DNA of 33,366 nucleotides from Mycolicibacterium canariasense (GTDB lineage: Bacteria > Actinomycetota > Actinomycetes > Mycobacteriales > Mycobacteriaceae). The stretch covers positions 1-33,366 of the forward strand of contig NZ_LQOL01000086.1 in NCBI RefSeq assembly GCF_002101555.1. Direction: 5' to 3'. Below are positions 1 to 6,978 of the stretch, one piece after another (position 1 is the first letter of the stretch; each line of letters opens with the position of its first letter). A program made the translations under genes and the position numbers. The notes beneath the pieces are model-generated. The model searched no databases and was not told the DNA's origin. It saw nothing but the letters and a program-made list of their open reading frames with translations.

Positions 1-781
1 CGTGCTGGCCGTCGAAGAAGACCAGATGGTCGTTCACCGTGCGGAAGTCGGGCACGTCCGGTTCGACCGGACGCCACTCCCCCCATTGCTTGAACAGGAA
101 CGGCACCCCGGCGACCTGGCACTGATCTCGGAGACTGCGTGCCCAGTCGGGGTTCATCGGACGGGCGCAGCGACCAGACTCGCCGCCGACGATCACCCAG
201 TCAATGCCATCCAAGTCGACATCATCTATCGGTCCAAGCAGAGGCTCACACGAGAAGAACCTGACCGCGGCCGGCGTTTCACGTAAGGCGTCACCGCGGA
301 TCTTCGCCCACTGCTGATTCTCAGCCGAGACACCCAACCAGACGTTCGGCAGCGGCCACATCCCGACCAACTCAGACGCCGAGGGCGTCAAGTCCTCCAC
401 GAAACTGCTGAACTTGCGCGACCTGAGAAGAGACCTCATCCGCGCGTGCCGTTTCGTGAGCACCTGAAACGTGTGCTGCGGGCATCGAGCCATCACCGAG
501 AAGACGCGTGCGATGTAGTCGTCATGCACTTCGTCGTGGAATAGGTCGGACATCGAATTGACGAAGATGCGTTTCGGCTTGCGCCATGTCATCGGCAACG
601 ACAACTTGTCAGGCCGACCCTGGACATCGAACCCCCGCTCGAAGTAGTGGCCCGGCGTGCCGCGGAACCGCTCGGCGAACGTCTCGGCGTAGCAATTGGT
701 GCACCCATCGGAAACCTTGGTGCACCCAGTAACGGGATTCCATGTGGCGTCGGTCCATTCGATGCCGGTCTTGTCGCTCAC
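1..781 (-). CDS. DUF5131 (phage Gp37/Gp68 family) protein, partial
   Basis: The C-terminus runs off the left edge; about 260 codons are visible. The start is GTG at 781, giving a GTGA overlap with the stop of the gene before it. The N-terminus reads IEWTDATWNPVTGC, followed by Cys at residues 20, 27 and 30 (CX6CX2C) and a CYAE motif, the signature of the DUF5131 family, whose cysteine motif resembles an iron-sulphur or radical-SAM-like site. Further on are the family stretches RIFVNSMSDLFH and HTFQVLTKR, and late WVIVGGESG. The family is widespread in phages and its reaction is not established to my knowledge. It sits at the distal end of the early operon just after a split DNA methyltransferase, which may or may not be functionally linked. 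Confidence 0.9.
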   Translation of the reverse strand, partial: MSDKTGIEWTDATWNPVTGCTKVSDGCTNCYAETFAERFRGTPGHYFERGFDVQGRPDKLSLPMTWRKPKRIFVNSMSDLFHDEVHDDYIARVFSVMARCPQHTFQVLTKRHARMRSLLRSRKFSSFVEDLTPSASELVGMWPLPNVWLGVSAENQQWAKIRGDALRETPAAVRFFSCEPLLGPIDDVDLDGIDWVIVGGESGRCARPMNPDWARSLRDQCQVAGVPFLFKQWGEWRPVEPDVPDFRTVNDHLVFFDGQH

Positions 782-933
782 CGCGGTACTCCTCGAATCG
801 CGTACGGGCACGGCTCATCCGGGGCAACCGTCGGCATCAGCACATCCCGCCGATACACCGCCGCATCCACGTACTCCTCGAAGCCGGCCACCTCGACACC
901 GGTCGCCTGATTCACAATCACGACCGTCCTCAC
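778..933 (-). CDS. Small hypothetical protein (51 aa)
   Basis: A 51-residue frame starting at GTG 933 (VRTVVIVNQATGVEVAGF) and ending TGA at 778-780. It overlaps the methyltransferase fragment upstream by GTGA and the DUF5131 gene downstream by GTGA, so it fits exactly between two coupled neighbours; that coupling is the main support. Composition is acidic and valine-rich, with one Cys-Pro near the end. I do not recognise the family and see no membrane segment or catalytic motif. Confidence 0.75.
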   Translation of the reverse strand: MRTVVIVNQATGVEVAGFEEYVDAAVYRRDVLMPTVAPDEPCPYAIRGVPR

Positions 934-1484
934 GCCGCCACCTCGATAGCGTTGAGCAGTTGCCTGCCGATGTGCTCGGTGTAGGCGGGTGGAATTGCTT
1001 CAGCGATCTCTCTCCGGACGTCGGTCCAGTCGATACCCATCGCCTTCTGCCACTGCGCTACCGTCCCCTTTCCCCCACCATCGCCGTAGACGGCGAAGTA
1101 CGGTCCGTCGAACCACTGACCATGCCGGTAGCCGGCCACGCGGCCGCGGTGCGGACGATGGGATAGCTGCTGCAGCGGCCTGTTCGATTCGAAGATCCGG
1201 TGCCGTATCACCGACAGCCCGAACATCTCCCCGCACAACGTGATCGGATCAATTAGCGGCGCCGTCGGCACGTTCTCGATGACGTACGGAAGACCCAACT
1301 GTTGCAGGAGCTCACGCGTCGGCGGAACCAGGTCGGGATAATCATCGACGTTCGCATTGTTCCCCCGGTTATCTGTAACGACTTCCGTGGGTGTGTAGGA
1401 CTGTGTACGACGTACGGTCGGCATCCCCGAATCCCCGTGGGGAACAGTGTTATCTGTAGCGGTGTAACCGACGTGAACACACAT
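930..1484 (-). CDS. Cytosine-C5 DNA methyltransferase, C-terminal fragment
   Basis: This 184-aa protein carries the second half of a phage-type C5 methyltransferase: the VIENVP motif (ENV near residues 70-72, motif VI), LCGEMFGL, the RHRIFE stretch (motif VIII) and the terminal region ending AIPPAYTEHIGRQLL. It lacks the SAM-binding motif and the catalytic Pro-Cys, which are in the frame at 1886-2131. Its first 30 residues look unlike the family, then TQSYTP (28-33) matches the residues that should follow the catalytic Cys, suggesting the N-terminus was made when the gene was broken. The start ATG at 1484 overlaps the stop of the zinc-ribbon gene (TGATG), so it is probably translated. It could be a functional half of a split enzyme or a remnant. 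Confidence 0.8.
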   Translation of the reverse strand: MCVHVGYTATDNTVPHGDSGMPTVRRTQSYTPTEVVTDNRGNNANVDDYPDLVPPTRELLQQLGLPYVIENVPTAPLIDPITLCGEMFGLSVIRHRIFESNRPLQQLSHRPHRGRVAGYRHGQWFDGPYFAVYGDGGGKGTVAQWQKAMGIDWTDVRREIAEAIPPAYTEHIGRQLLNAIEVAA

Positions 1485-1798
1485 CAGCCGACCCCGCGCG
1501 GCTTCAGGTAGTAGTCACATCCGCAGGTGCATCGGGATGGCACCGCACGTAGCTTTCCGGTCGATTCATCGAAAGCTGTCACTTCAAGGTGGCGCCCCTC
1601 CATGTGACCGCAGACGGGACACCGGGAAATCTTCGCTTTCAGCGTTTGGGGCATGGATAGGCACGCAGGGTGGTGCGCACGCCCACCGTTGAGGTCCAAC
1701 TCGGCTTGCCCTTCTGGGATAGCCTCGCCGCATGTTGCGCAAGCGTCGCTCTTACTAGTCATATCGGCGGATGGTTCCTCTCTCTGCGTCGTAGACAT
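1484..1798 (-). CDS. Zinc-ribbon protein inside split methyltransferase
   Basis: A 104-aa hydrophilic protein with three Cys clusters: CATC at 20-23 with His/Cys at 42-46 (HHPAC), CPVC at 60-63, and CTCGC at 90-94, consistent with two or three structural zinc sites. No enzyme motif is seen. It lies between the two methyltransferase fragments, preceded by an 87-nt gap that breaks the otherwise tight coupling of the operon, so it looks like inserted cargo. The start is uncertain: ATG 1798 has no clear ribosome site, while ATG 1762 (MTSKSDAC) has an AGAGAGG about 14 nt upstream. Its stop overlaps the start of the next gene. Confidence 0.7.
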   Translation of the reverse strand: MSTTQREEPSADMTSKSDACATCGEAIPEGQAELDLNGGRAHHPACLSMPQTLKAKISRCPVCGHMEGRHLEVTAFDESTGKLRAVPSRCTCGCDYYLKPRGVG

Positions 1799-1885
1799 GT
1801 GAACCAGGTTGTCGGGGTGGATTATTCGACCTACTCATGTGCAAGTGGTGCTGAACTGCGGCAATGTGGCGCATCGATCGATTCG

Positions 1886-2131
1886 TTACGGATAAGATGT
1901 GGCAAGGGTCGTGTAGCGCTGACAGGGCGGCGACGCATGGATGGCATCGAACATGGTGCCGTTGTCCACAGCGCCGCGCAGCCAGGCGATCGCATCAGTC
2001 TGGAAGAACTCGAACGGGTAACTGGGTTGCGGGTCGATGTCGACGCCGACTACTTGAAACCCCGCGCGGTGATACCCCATACCGGCGCCACCTGCACCGC
2101 AGAACAAGTCGAGAAGCAGTGGGCGGTTCAC
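1886..2131 (-). CDS. Cytosine-C5 DNA methyltransferase, N-terminal fragment
   Basis: An 81-aa frame starting at GTG 2131 (GTGA overlap with the 85-aa gene before it). It has motif I DLFCGAGG (residues 8-15) for SAM binding, VVGVDIDPQ, and the catalytic loop ASPPCQ with Cys at residue 70. The frame then diverges and stops with TAA eleven codons later. Phage enzymes of this type usually continue for well over another hundred residues; the missing part is encoded at 930-1484, about 400 bp away. Whether this short half folds alone is unknown; split C5 methyltransferases that work as two chains are known (M.AquI), but here the catalytic half is very short. Confidence 0.85.
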   Translation of the reverse strand: MNRPLLLDLFCGAGGAGMGYHRAGFQVVGVDIDPQPSYPFEFFQTDAIAWLRGAVDNGTMFDAIHASPPCQRYTTLATSYP

Positions 2132-2385
2132 GATCCGCTCACTTCGCCGCAGGGTGGTTGGGTGTCGATGCGGTGAGCGGCGCGCTCGGCGTCCTGCCTG
2201 GTGTCGAAATGCTTGCCCCCGACTGGCAGCAGCAGCGACGGCAGACCGTCCCACCCGTACGCCCGCAACAGCCACTGCGCACCGACATGACGGATCCGGT
2301 ACCAGCCACGCACCCCGGCCGCGGTGGCGAGAAGCTCGTTACGGCCGACCGGACGCCACACCAGGCCCGTAGTCGCGGTGGTCAC
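2128..2385 (-). CDS. Hypothetical protein (85 aa)
   Basis: Starts at ATG 2385 in an ATGA overlap with the ParB-like gene and ends in a GTGA overlap with the methyltransferase fragment. The middle reads WYRIRHVGAQWLLRAYGW and the later part HFDTRQDAERAAHRID, a compact beta-then-helix pattern seen in small phage proteins. No catalytic or metal-binding motif is visible. Function unknown; its place next to DNA modification and recombination genes is the only hint. Confidence 0.75.
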   Translation of the reverse strand: MTTATTGLVWRPVGRNELLATAAGVRGWYRIRHVGAQWLLRAYGWDGLPSLLLPVGGKHFDTRQDAERAAHRIDTQPPCGEVSGS

Positions 2386-3212
2386 GAGGCAGCACCCTTG
2401 CGTTGATTGTTGCCGCCCTTGCCGATGCCGAAAGTCCTGTTGGACACCTCGATCTTGCGGCCCGGTTTCTTGTTGTACAGACCCATGATCACCAGCGCGG
2501 TCAACACCGGCAGCGTCCCAGACTGCATGTCCCGCAACGCCACAGCCTGAGTCGACAACTGCCGCGGCATCACATCCAACAGCGCATCAACCAGACGCTC
2601 CAGGTCAACATCGTCGCGCAGCTTGTGCAAGATCAACGCCAGACCATGGATGATCGGCGCGTCGAATCCCTCACGCCGCCGACCCCAGATACCGATGATC
2701 AGGCCCAGCACCTCATCGAGGAGCGCGTCGTCGATCTCGGCTACCTTCTCCAACGTGCCGACGCACCCGACATTGCCTTCATTCGGCGCGGGATCCATTT
2801 TGAGGTGGTGTTTGTCGAGGACGGCTTGGACGCGGACGATGATCCATTCGCCGGCGGCTAGCCGTGCCCGGTAGTGGTCGAAGCCGTTGATCTTCTTGCG
2901 TTGCCGGTTCAGCTTGTCGAACAGTTGGGCTTCCTGCTCGACCGTCAAACCCTCGTGGACGTTGGCGACGAGCTTCGGCGGTTCGGTGAGATTCCTTGCT
3001 GCCGCCCAACGGTGCTGACCATCAATCACCGCGTACCGTGGTGAGGCGCCCTCGCCGCGGTCGGACACCTCGATGATCCCTGCGAGTCTCCGGTCCCAGC
3101 CGGCGGACATCTTGCGGGCGTGTGTGGTGTCGAGGAGCCGCTGGTATGTGGGGTCGGCGAAGATCTCGCTGGGGTCCAGGACGGTCACGTACACGTCCGA
3201 CGAGGCGGTCAC
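2382..3212 (-). CDS. ParB-like nuclease-domain protein (DUF6551-like)
   Basis: A 276-aa protein. The N-terminal third carries a ParB/Srx-type fold signature, YAVIDGQHRWAAA around residues 60-72, preceded by an IFADPTYQR segment and followed by VHEGLTVEQEAQLFDKLNR; this resembles the phage ParB-like DUF6551 group. Such proteins bind or nick DNA or use a nucleotide, but their phage role is unresolved. The C-terminus is basic (GNNQRKG), consistent with nucleic-acid binding. ATGA overlaps link it to both neighbours within the recombination/modification part of the early operon. Confidence 0.75.
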   Translation of the reverse strand: MTASSDVYVTVLDPSEIFADPTYQRLLDTTHARKMSAGWDRRLAGIIEVSDRGEGASPRYAVIDGQHRWAAARNLTEPPKLVANVHEGLTVEQEAQLFDKLNRQRKKINGFDHYRARLAAGEWIIVRVQAVLDKHHLKMDPAPNEGNVGCVGTLEKVAEIDDALLDEVLGLIIGIWGRRREGFDAPIIHGLALILHKLRDDVDLERLVDALLDVMPRQLSTQAVALRDMQSGTLPVLTALVIMGLYNKKPGRKIEVSNRTFGIGKGGNNQRKGAAS

Positions 3213-3466
3213 GATTGGCCCCCGTTGATGTGTTCCAGCCGGTAACGCATCTCCCCGACCCGGCCGCGCCAGTAGCTGAACTGCACCGTGATACGCGGAT
3301 CGAACAGGGCGATCGTCGCGCGGGCCGCCCGGATAGCACCACTACGATCCACATAGGTTTCCGACACCAACGTCGGCTGACCGTTCCCGCGATCCACCGT
3401 GTACCAGTATGTCGGCGGCGAGACATCGTGATTCTCCTGCTGCCGCACAAAAATCGGGCGTTTCAT
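3209..3466 (-). CDS. DUF1508-like small protein (85 aa)
   Basis: The start ATG at 3466 overlaps the RusA stop (ATGA); an in-frame upstream extension lacks support. The protein has FYTV-like strands (YWYTVDRGNGQPTLVSETY) followed by a helix (RSGAIRAARATI), the strand-strand-helix layout of DUF1508/YegP-type repeats, of which only one copy is present. Function unknown. The rest (FSYWRGRVGEMRYRLEH) is basic and aromatic. Confidence 0.65.
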   Translation of the reverse strand: MKRPIFVRQQENHDVSPPTYWYTVDRGNGQPTLVSETYVDRSGAIRAARATIALFDPRITVQFSYWRGRVGEMRYRLEHINGGQS

Positions 3467-3906
3467 GGCTGTTCTCCGTTCGGATAATCGAGCTCCAGCC
3501 ACAACGCGGCCCCCGTGCCGTCCGGCTGGTGGATGACAGGCTCAGGGGTAGACAGGTGATCGGCGTCGTCATCGGGCACTATCCCGGCGTCCACGAGGCC
3601 ATCCACCAAGGCTTTGACGGTCGGCCAGAGGTTGTGACGGTCACGCCGCCGGCGATCCCTCGGCCTGTAATGCAGGGTGACGACGAGCATCTCGGTTCGG
3701 GGTGCTTTCCGGCCCAGCAGGGCTGCGACCTGCCGGACATCCTTCGTGACTCTGGCCTTGGCCCTCCAGTGCATCCGCTGGTTGGCCGTCAGCGGCGGCA
3801 GCTTCCACGGCAGGTCGATCCGGAAGCGTTGCGGCCCAACCTGCTCGGGCGCCGGTGGCTCCGGTGGGGGTGGCGGATCGAAACCGGGGAGCATGTCAGT
3901 CGACAT
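3463..3906 (-). CDS. rusA: RusA-like Holliday junction resolvase
   Basis: A 147-aa protein with a proline-rich leader of about 25 residues, then a RusA-type core: LTANQRMHWRAKA (39-51), a run of basic residues RPRDRRRRDRHN (81-92) and VKALVDGLVDAGIVPDD (97-113). The acidic residues at 89, 102 and 112-114, with Lys 98, fit the metal-binding carboxylates of RusA. The family is a homodimeric endonuclease that resolves four-way junctions, which fits a neighbourhood with an exonuclease/annealase pair. The start at 3906 overlaps the previous gene by 11 nt; ATG 3894, one base after that gene's stop, is an equal alternative. Confidence 0.8.
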   Translation of the reverse strand: MSTDMLPGFDPPPPPEPPAPEQVGPQRFRIDLPWKLPPLTANQRMHWRAKARVTKDVRQVAALLGRKAPRTEMLVVTLHYRPRDRRRRDRHNLWPTVKALVDGLVDAGIVPDDDADHLSTPEPVIHQPDGTGAALWLELDYPNGEQP

Positions 3907-4735
3907 GCGACTCGTTGACCTCGTTGACTGCGTCAGCGATCGTCTGCGCCAGCGGCCCCCGCGGGTTCTCCACCGTGACCGTCACCCCGTCGGCCTTCAT
4001 GCCCTGCAGGATCGTCACCAACTCCGCCTCACCCAGCACCGACTCGATCGTCGGCTCGTCCGTCGCCTCACCCGGCGACGGTGTCCGCGGCATCGCAGCA
4101 CCCAACCAGGTGTCCCCGATCTGCACGCGCTGCAGCAGCCGATCCTCGGCGCGGTAGAACTCCATCGGCGCCGACCGCCTCGCGGAGATCTTCACCAGCG
4201 GCTCCAGCACACCGGAGCCCCACGTCGTCTGCAGCGTCGGCGCCCTTCCGGCTTCGGCCCCGCCGGCCAGGAGCCGGCGAACCGTGTTGATCGGGAACAC
4301 CGACTCATCGGACGCGTGGAACTGAAACTCGGTGTCCGAGTCGAACAACGCCGGCGTCTCCGACAACGTCACCGTCCAACCTGGATGATCACCGGGTTCG
4401 GCGTCGTCCGGCAGATCAGCCATCACCATGTCGATATCGACCGTGTGCTCGTTGTTCTTGTCGCCCTTCTTAGCGAGCGACTTGCAGATCGCGCGGACGC
4501 TGGCGGTCGACGACACCGGCCACACCGACGGGTAACGGAGCTGCCCATCGCAGCGGATCCAGGTGTGCCCCAGCACGTAGCCGGTCGACGACGTGACGGC
4601 CAGCAGGTCGACGTTGCCGGGCTCGTCCTTGTACGGCGCCCGGTAGGTGGCGATGTGCACGCCTTTGTCGTTCGAGGTGCGCAGCGCGTCAGTGAGCACC
4701 TCGACGAGCTGCTTGGTGGCGACGGTGATGGTCAT
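3896..4735 (-). CDS. Sliding-clamp-like (DnaN-like) protein, tentative
   Basis: A 279-aa protein coupled to its upstream neighbour by ATGA. The first 90 residues (TKQLVEVLTDALR, then VDLLAVTSSTGYVLGHTWI) resemble the way a beta-clamp domain begins: a helix followed by strands describing target access. The end contains EPLVKI and APMEFYRAEDRLLQRV, loosely like clamp domain 3. It is shorter than bacterial DnaN (about 370-400). The call is inference from layout and context; a different beta-rich DNA-binding protein is possible. It sits between recombination genes, so a role in replication or repair is reasonable. Confidence 0.4.
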   Translation of the reverse strand: MTITVATKQLVEVLTDALRTSNDKGVHIATYRAPYKDEPGNVDLLAVTSSTGYVLGHTWIRCDGQLRYPSVWPVSSTASVRAICKSLAKKGDKNNEHTVDIDMVMADLPDDAEPGDHPGWTVTLSETPALFDSDTEFQFHASDESVFPINTVRRLLAGGAEAGRAPTLQTTWGSGVLEPLVKISARRSAPMEFYRAEDRLLQRVQIGDTWLGAAMPRTPSPGEATDEPTIESVLGEAELVTILQGMKADGVTVTVENPRGPLAQTIADAVNEVNESHVD

Positions 4736-4965
4736 AGCTTGTCTCCTGTGGTGGTGCGGGTTTCGATGCCGTATGCGGCGAGAACATCCGGGGTGACTTG
4801 TGCATCAACGACGGCCGGTGGCAGCCCGAACGCTTGCTCCAACGCCTGCACCTGCGCCAGTTGTGCGTGCGCTGCGGCCCGGGCTACGAGGTTGCGGGTG
4901 ATCGACTCAACGACGCAGTCATCAGCCTTCGCCAACAGGCGCTCCGCTTCGGCGAAGTGGTTCAT
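4732..4965 (-). CDS. Hypothetical protein (77 aa)
   Basis: Starts at ATG 4965, which overlaps the RecT-like stop (ATGA), and ends in an ATGA overlap with the clamp-like gene. It is mostly helical and alanine-rich: EAERLLAKADDCVV, then ARAAAHAQLAQVQALEQAF, then a PPAVVDAQVTPDVLAAYGI tail. No motif known to me. Its tight position between recombination genes suggests an accessory role there, but nothing in the sequence proves it. Confidence 0.7.
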   Translation of the reverse strand: MNHFAEAERLLAKADDCVVESITRNLVARAAAHAQLAQVQALEQAFGLPPAVVDAQVTPDVLAAYGIETRTTTGDKL

Positions 4966-5993
4966 CGCTTGTCGTCCTGCTGATATTCGGCGATGATCGC
5001 CGCCGCCCCCGCCTCCGTGATGTCCGACTCCGAACCGATCGGCTGACCAGCAATCCCGGAAACAACGATGTACCAACCCTCATCGTCACCGTCATAGCCC
5101 TGCGCGGAACGGATCTGCTTGATCTTGGCGAGCTGTGTCTTGGTTGCCATCATCACCTCACCCGCCTGGGGTTCGGGTGCCGGCTCCGGCTTAGCCCTCC
5201 GCGCCGAGGACCGCGCGATCGCCTCCTCTGAAACGCCCTCGACTGGCGGGAACAACTCATCCTTGTCGTAGCCATCGCGCGTGATCGAGGTGTAGGTGAT
5301 GCCCATCTGAGCGACATCGCCGGCGTCCCACTGCCCGCGCTTCTTGCCCAGTTTCGCCTCAATCTGCGACTCGGTAACACCGATGCCCTTGAACCCTGCC
5401 AACATCTCAGACACGCGCTGCGCCAGCGGCTTACCCTCACCGTGCTCCAACGTCTGCCGGCAGATGTTCTGCGCCTCCTCGGTGAACCACTTCGGCAGAA
5501 CATTCGAGATGCACTCACGCACCGCCCGCGCGGCCACGTTGTTGTTGTTGTTGGTGATGTCGCCCAGGTTGGTGAGCTTCTCCCGGTCGCGGCCCTTCAT
5601 CCGCTCGTGCGGAACCACGTAGGTGCGGGAGGTTCGCGAGTTCGTCTGCATGTCCCACGCGAACGCCTCGATCTCCGAGCCGTTCTCGTTGCGGGCCAAC
5701 TCTTTCGACCCGTGCTCGATGTTCCCCCAGATGCGCGCCAGCTCCCGCATCAGGTGAACGGACGGCCCGTTGCCACGATTCGGGACTTGATAGAAGGCCT
5801 GGTTCGCCATCGCCAAGGTGCGGCACACCTCCTGCATCTCAGCGGTCGCGCGTTGAATGTTGCGGGGGCAGTTCTGCGCAACGACGATCTGCGCCTGGAC
5901 CTGCGCGACGGCGCGGGACTGCTCAACCGCCGTGGCCTGACTGATCGTGGTGGGTGCAGCGGCCGGGGGCCTGTACTGAACGGGCGTCGACAT
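4962..5993 (-). CDS. RecT-like single-strand annealing protein
   Basis: A 343-aa protein starting at ATG 5993, preceded by GAAGAGGAA within the end of the exonuclease gene. The core contains PRNIQRATAEMQEVCRTLAM, GPSVHLMRELARIWGNIEHG, AFAWDMQTNSRTSRTYVVPH and an Asn run (DITNNNNNVAARAVRECI), a pattern I know from actinophage and mycobacterial RecT-like annealing proteins. The C-terminal 60 residues form a separate small domain with TKTQLAKIKQI and a GWYIVVSGI strand. It lies directly after a RecE-like exonuclease, the usual order of a RecE/RecT-type recombination pair: the exonuclease makes 3' tails and this protein anneals them. The precise annealase superfamily is uncertain. Confidence 0.7.
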   Translation of the reverse strand: MSTPVQYRPPAAAPTTISQATAVEQSRAVAQVQAQIVVAQNCPRNIQRATAEMQEVCRTLAMANQAFYQVPNRGNGPSVHLMRELARIWGNIEHGSKELARNENGSEIEAFAWDMQTNSRTSRTYVVPHERMKGRDREKLTNLGDITNNNNNVAARAVRECISNVLPKWFTEEAQNICRQTLEHGEGKPLAQRVSEMLAGFKGIGVTESQIEAKLGKKRGQWDAGDVAQMGITYTSITRDGYDKDELFPPVEGVSEEAIARSSARRAKPEPAPEPQAGEVMMATKTQLAKIKQIRSAQGYDGDDEGWYIVVSGIAGQPIGSESDITEAGAAAIIAEYQQDDKR

Positions 5994-5998
5994 AGGGG

Positions 5999-6841
5999 TT
6001 ATTCCTCTTCCTGGTAGTAGAAATAGTTGGGCATTTCGACGGTGGTGATTCCTGGCCCGTAGCTGGGCCATACGTCGCTTCGGGTGCACTTCGCGAACAG
6101 GTCGACTGCAGCACGCATCTTCTGCGCGCCTACACGGACGGCCCGAGATGGAAGTCGGGTGACTGAAACCATGTGCGGTGGTTCGGTTTCGACATTGATG
6201 AATACAAAGTCGATGCGTTCAGGATCAGGCGCCAGCCCTGTAGCCGCGGCGGCCGTCCGATACCAGGCGTCCTGAATGTGCAGGCCCGTCTTCGCCGCCA
6301 CCGCGCCGCCCCAAGCCCTCGGGTCAGCCGTGACGCTGGTCGTCTTGACGTCGGCGATGAGCAGCCAGTCGTCGACGAAGCTGAAAAGGTCGAAGCGACT
6401 CCTCAACCGGACGTGGGTGAGCGGATCGTGCCAGTAAGCAGAGTGCTCGACAGCGTCCGGAGCGGCGAGCAGCTCGCCGGCGGTTTCATGGCCGAGTAAC
6501 GCAGCCACCATCGCGTCACCGAGAGCTGCGTCTTTGGTGAGTATCGGCACCTTCCCCTCGGCGTACGCCTGATCACGTTCTTCCCGTGCAGCTTTCGTCT
6601 TGAAGTCCGGGTAGTCGAGGATGGCGACGGGTTCGCCTACGCCAAGCGCTTTGCCGTGCACGTAGTGGCCGAGGTCGAAGTAGGACTTCTGCACTCGCGG
6701 CTGTGTGCGTGACCAGTGGAACTTGTACGGTGACTTCAGGAGAGCCTTTGCCGATGAGCACGATAGGCTGCCCAGATCGCCGTGGTAGACAGTCTCCGGC
6801 ACGTCGCCGAACACGCCATCCTCTGCGGGGACTGCGGTCAT
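5999..6841 (-). CDS. RecE-like PD-(D/E)XK exonuclease
   Basis: A 280-aa protein with the layout of phage RecE/Cas4-type exonucleases: a substrate helix SSAKALLKSPYKFHW (29-43), GHYVHGKAL with His 59 and 62 near the usual conserved His, RSRFDLF with Asp 151, LIADVKTTS with Asp 164 and Lys 166 (the D-x-K of the PD-(D/E)XK core), and HIQDAWY (QxxxY) near 189-195. These supply the metal-binding and catalytic residues. It degrades dsDNA ends 5' to 3' in characterised relatives. The start ATG overlaps the preceding small gene (ATGA), and the RecT-like gene follows after 5 nt. Confidence 0.85.
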   Translation of the reverse strand: MTAVPAEDGVFGDVPETVYHGDLGSLSCSSAKALLKSPYKFHWSRTQPRVQKSYFDLGHYVHGKALGVGEPVAILDYPDFKTKAAREERDQAYAEGKVPILTKDAALGDAMVAALLGHETAGELLAAPDAVEHSAYWHDPLTHVRLRSRFDLFSFVDDWLLIADVKTTSVTADPRAWGGAVAAKTGLHIQDAWYRTAAAATGLAPDPERIDFVFINVETEPPHMVSVTRLPSRAVRVGAQKMRAAVDLFAKCTRSDVWPSYGPGITTVEMPNYFYYQEEE

Positions 6842-6978
6842 CGCATGTCCTCGCGTGCGTCGCTGCGGTCACCGCATGTCAGTCCGGTGCCGACACCGAT
6901 GTACGGCTCCACATCCAGTTCGATCTCCGGCGCGCCATGCCGCCACCGCTGCCACTCATCGACCTCGTGCGCGTACAT
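6838..6978 (-). CDS. Small hypothetical protein (46 aa)
   Basis: A short frame starting at ATG 6978 (MYAHEVDEWQRWRHG) that shares its first base with the stop of the HTH fusion gene (TGATG) and ends in an ATGA overlap with the exonuclease gene. It fills exactly what would otherwise be a 136-nt gap in the operon. Acidic and polar, one Cys, no membrane segment. I do not recognise it; the evidence is the double coupling. Confidence 0.75.
   Translation of the reverse strand: MYAHEVDEWQRWRHGAPEIELDVEPYIGVGTGLTCGDRSDAREDMR

Noticed and set aside
1484..1886. Group I intron or intein splitting the methyltransferase
   Set aside because: The flanking coding pieces duplicate residues instead of joining cleanly, the N-part ends in a stop after unrelated codons, and no intron core or intein motif is recognised.
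3677..4996. Plus-strand 439-codon frame across RusA and clamp-like genes
   Set aside because: Arg/His-rich shadow; spans several coupled minus-strand genes.
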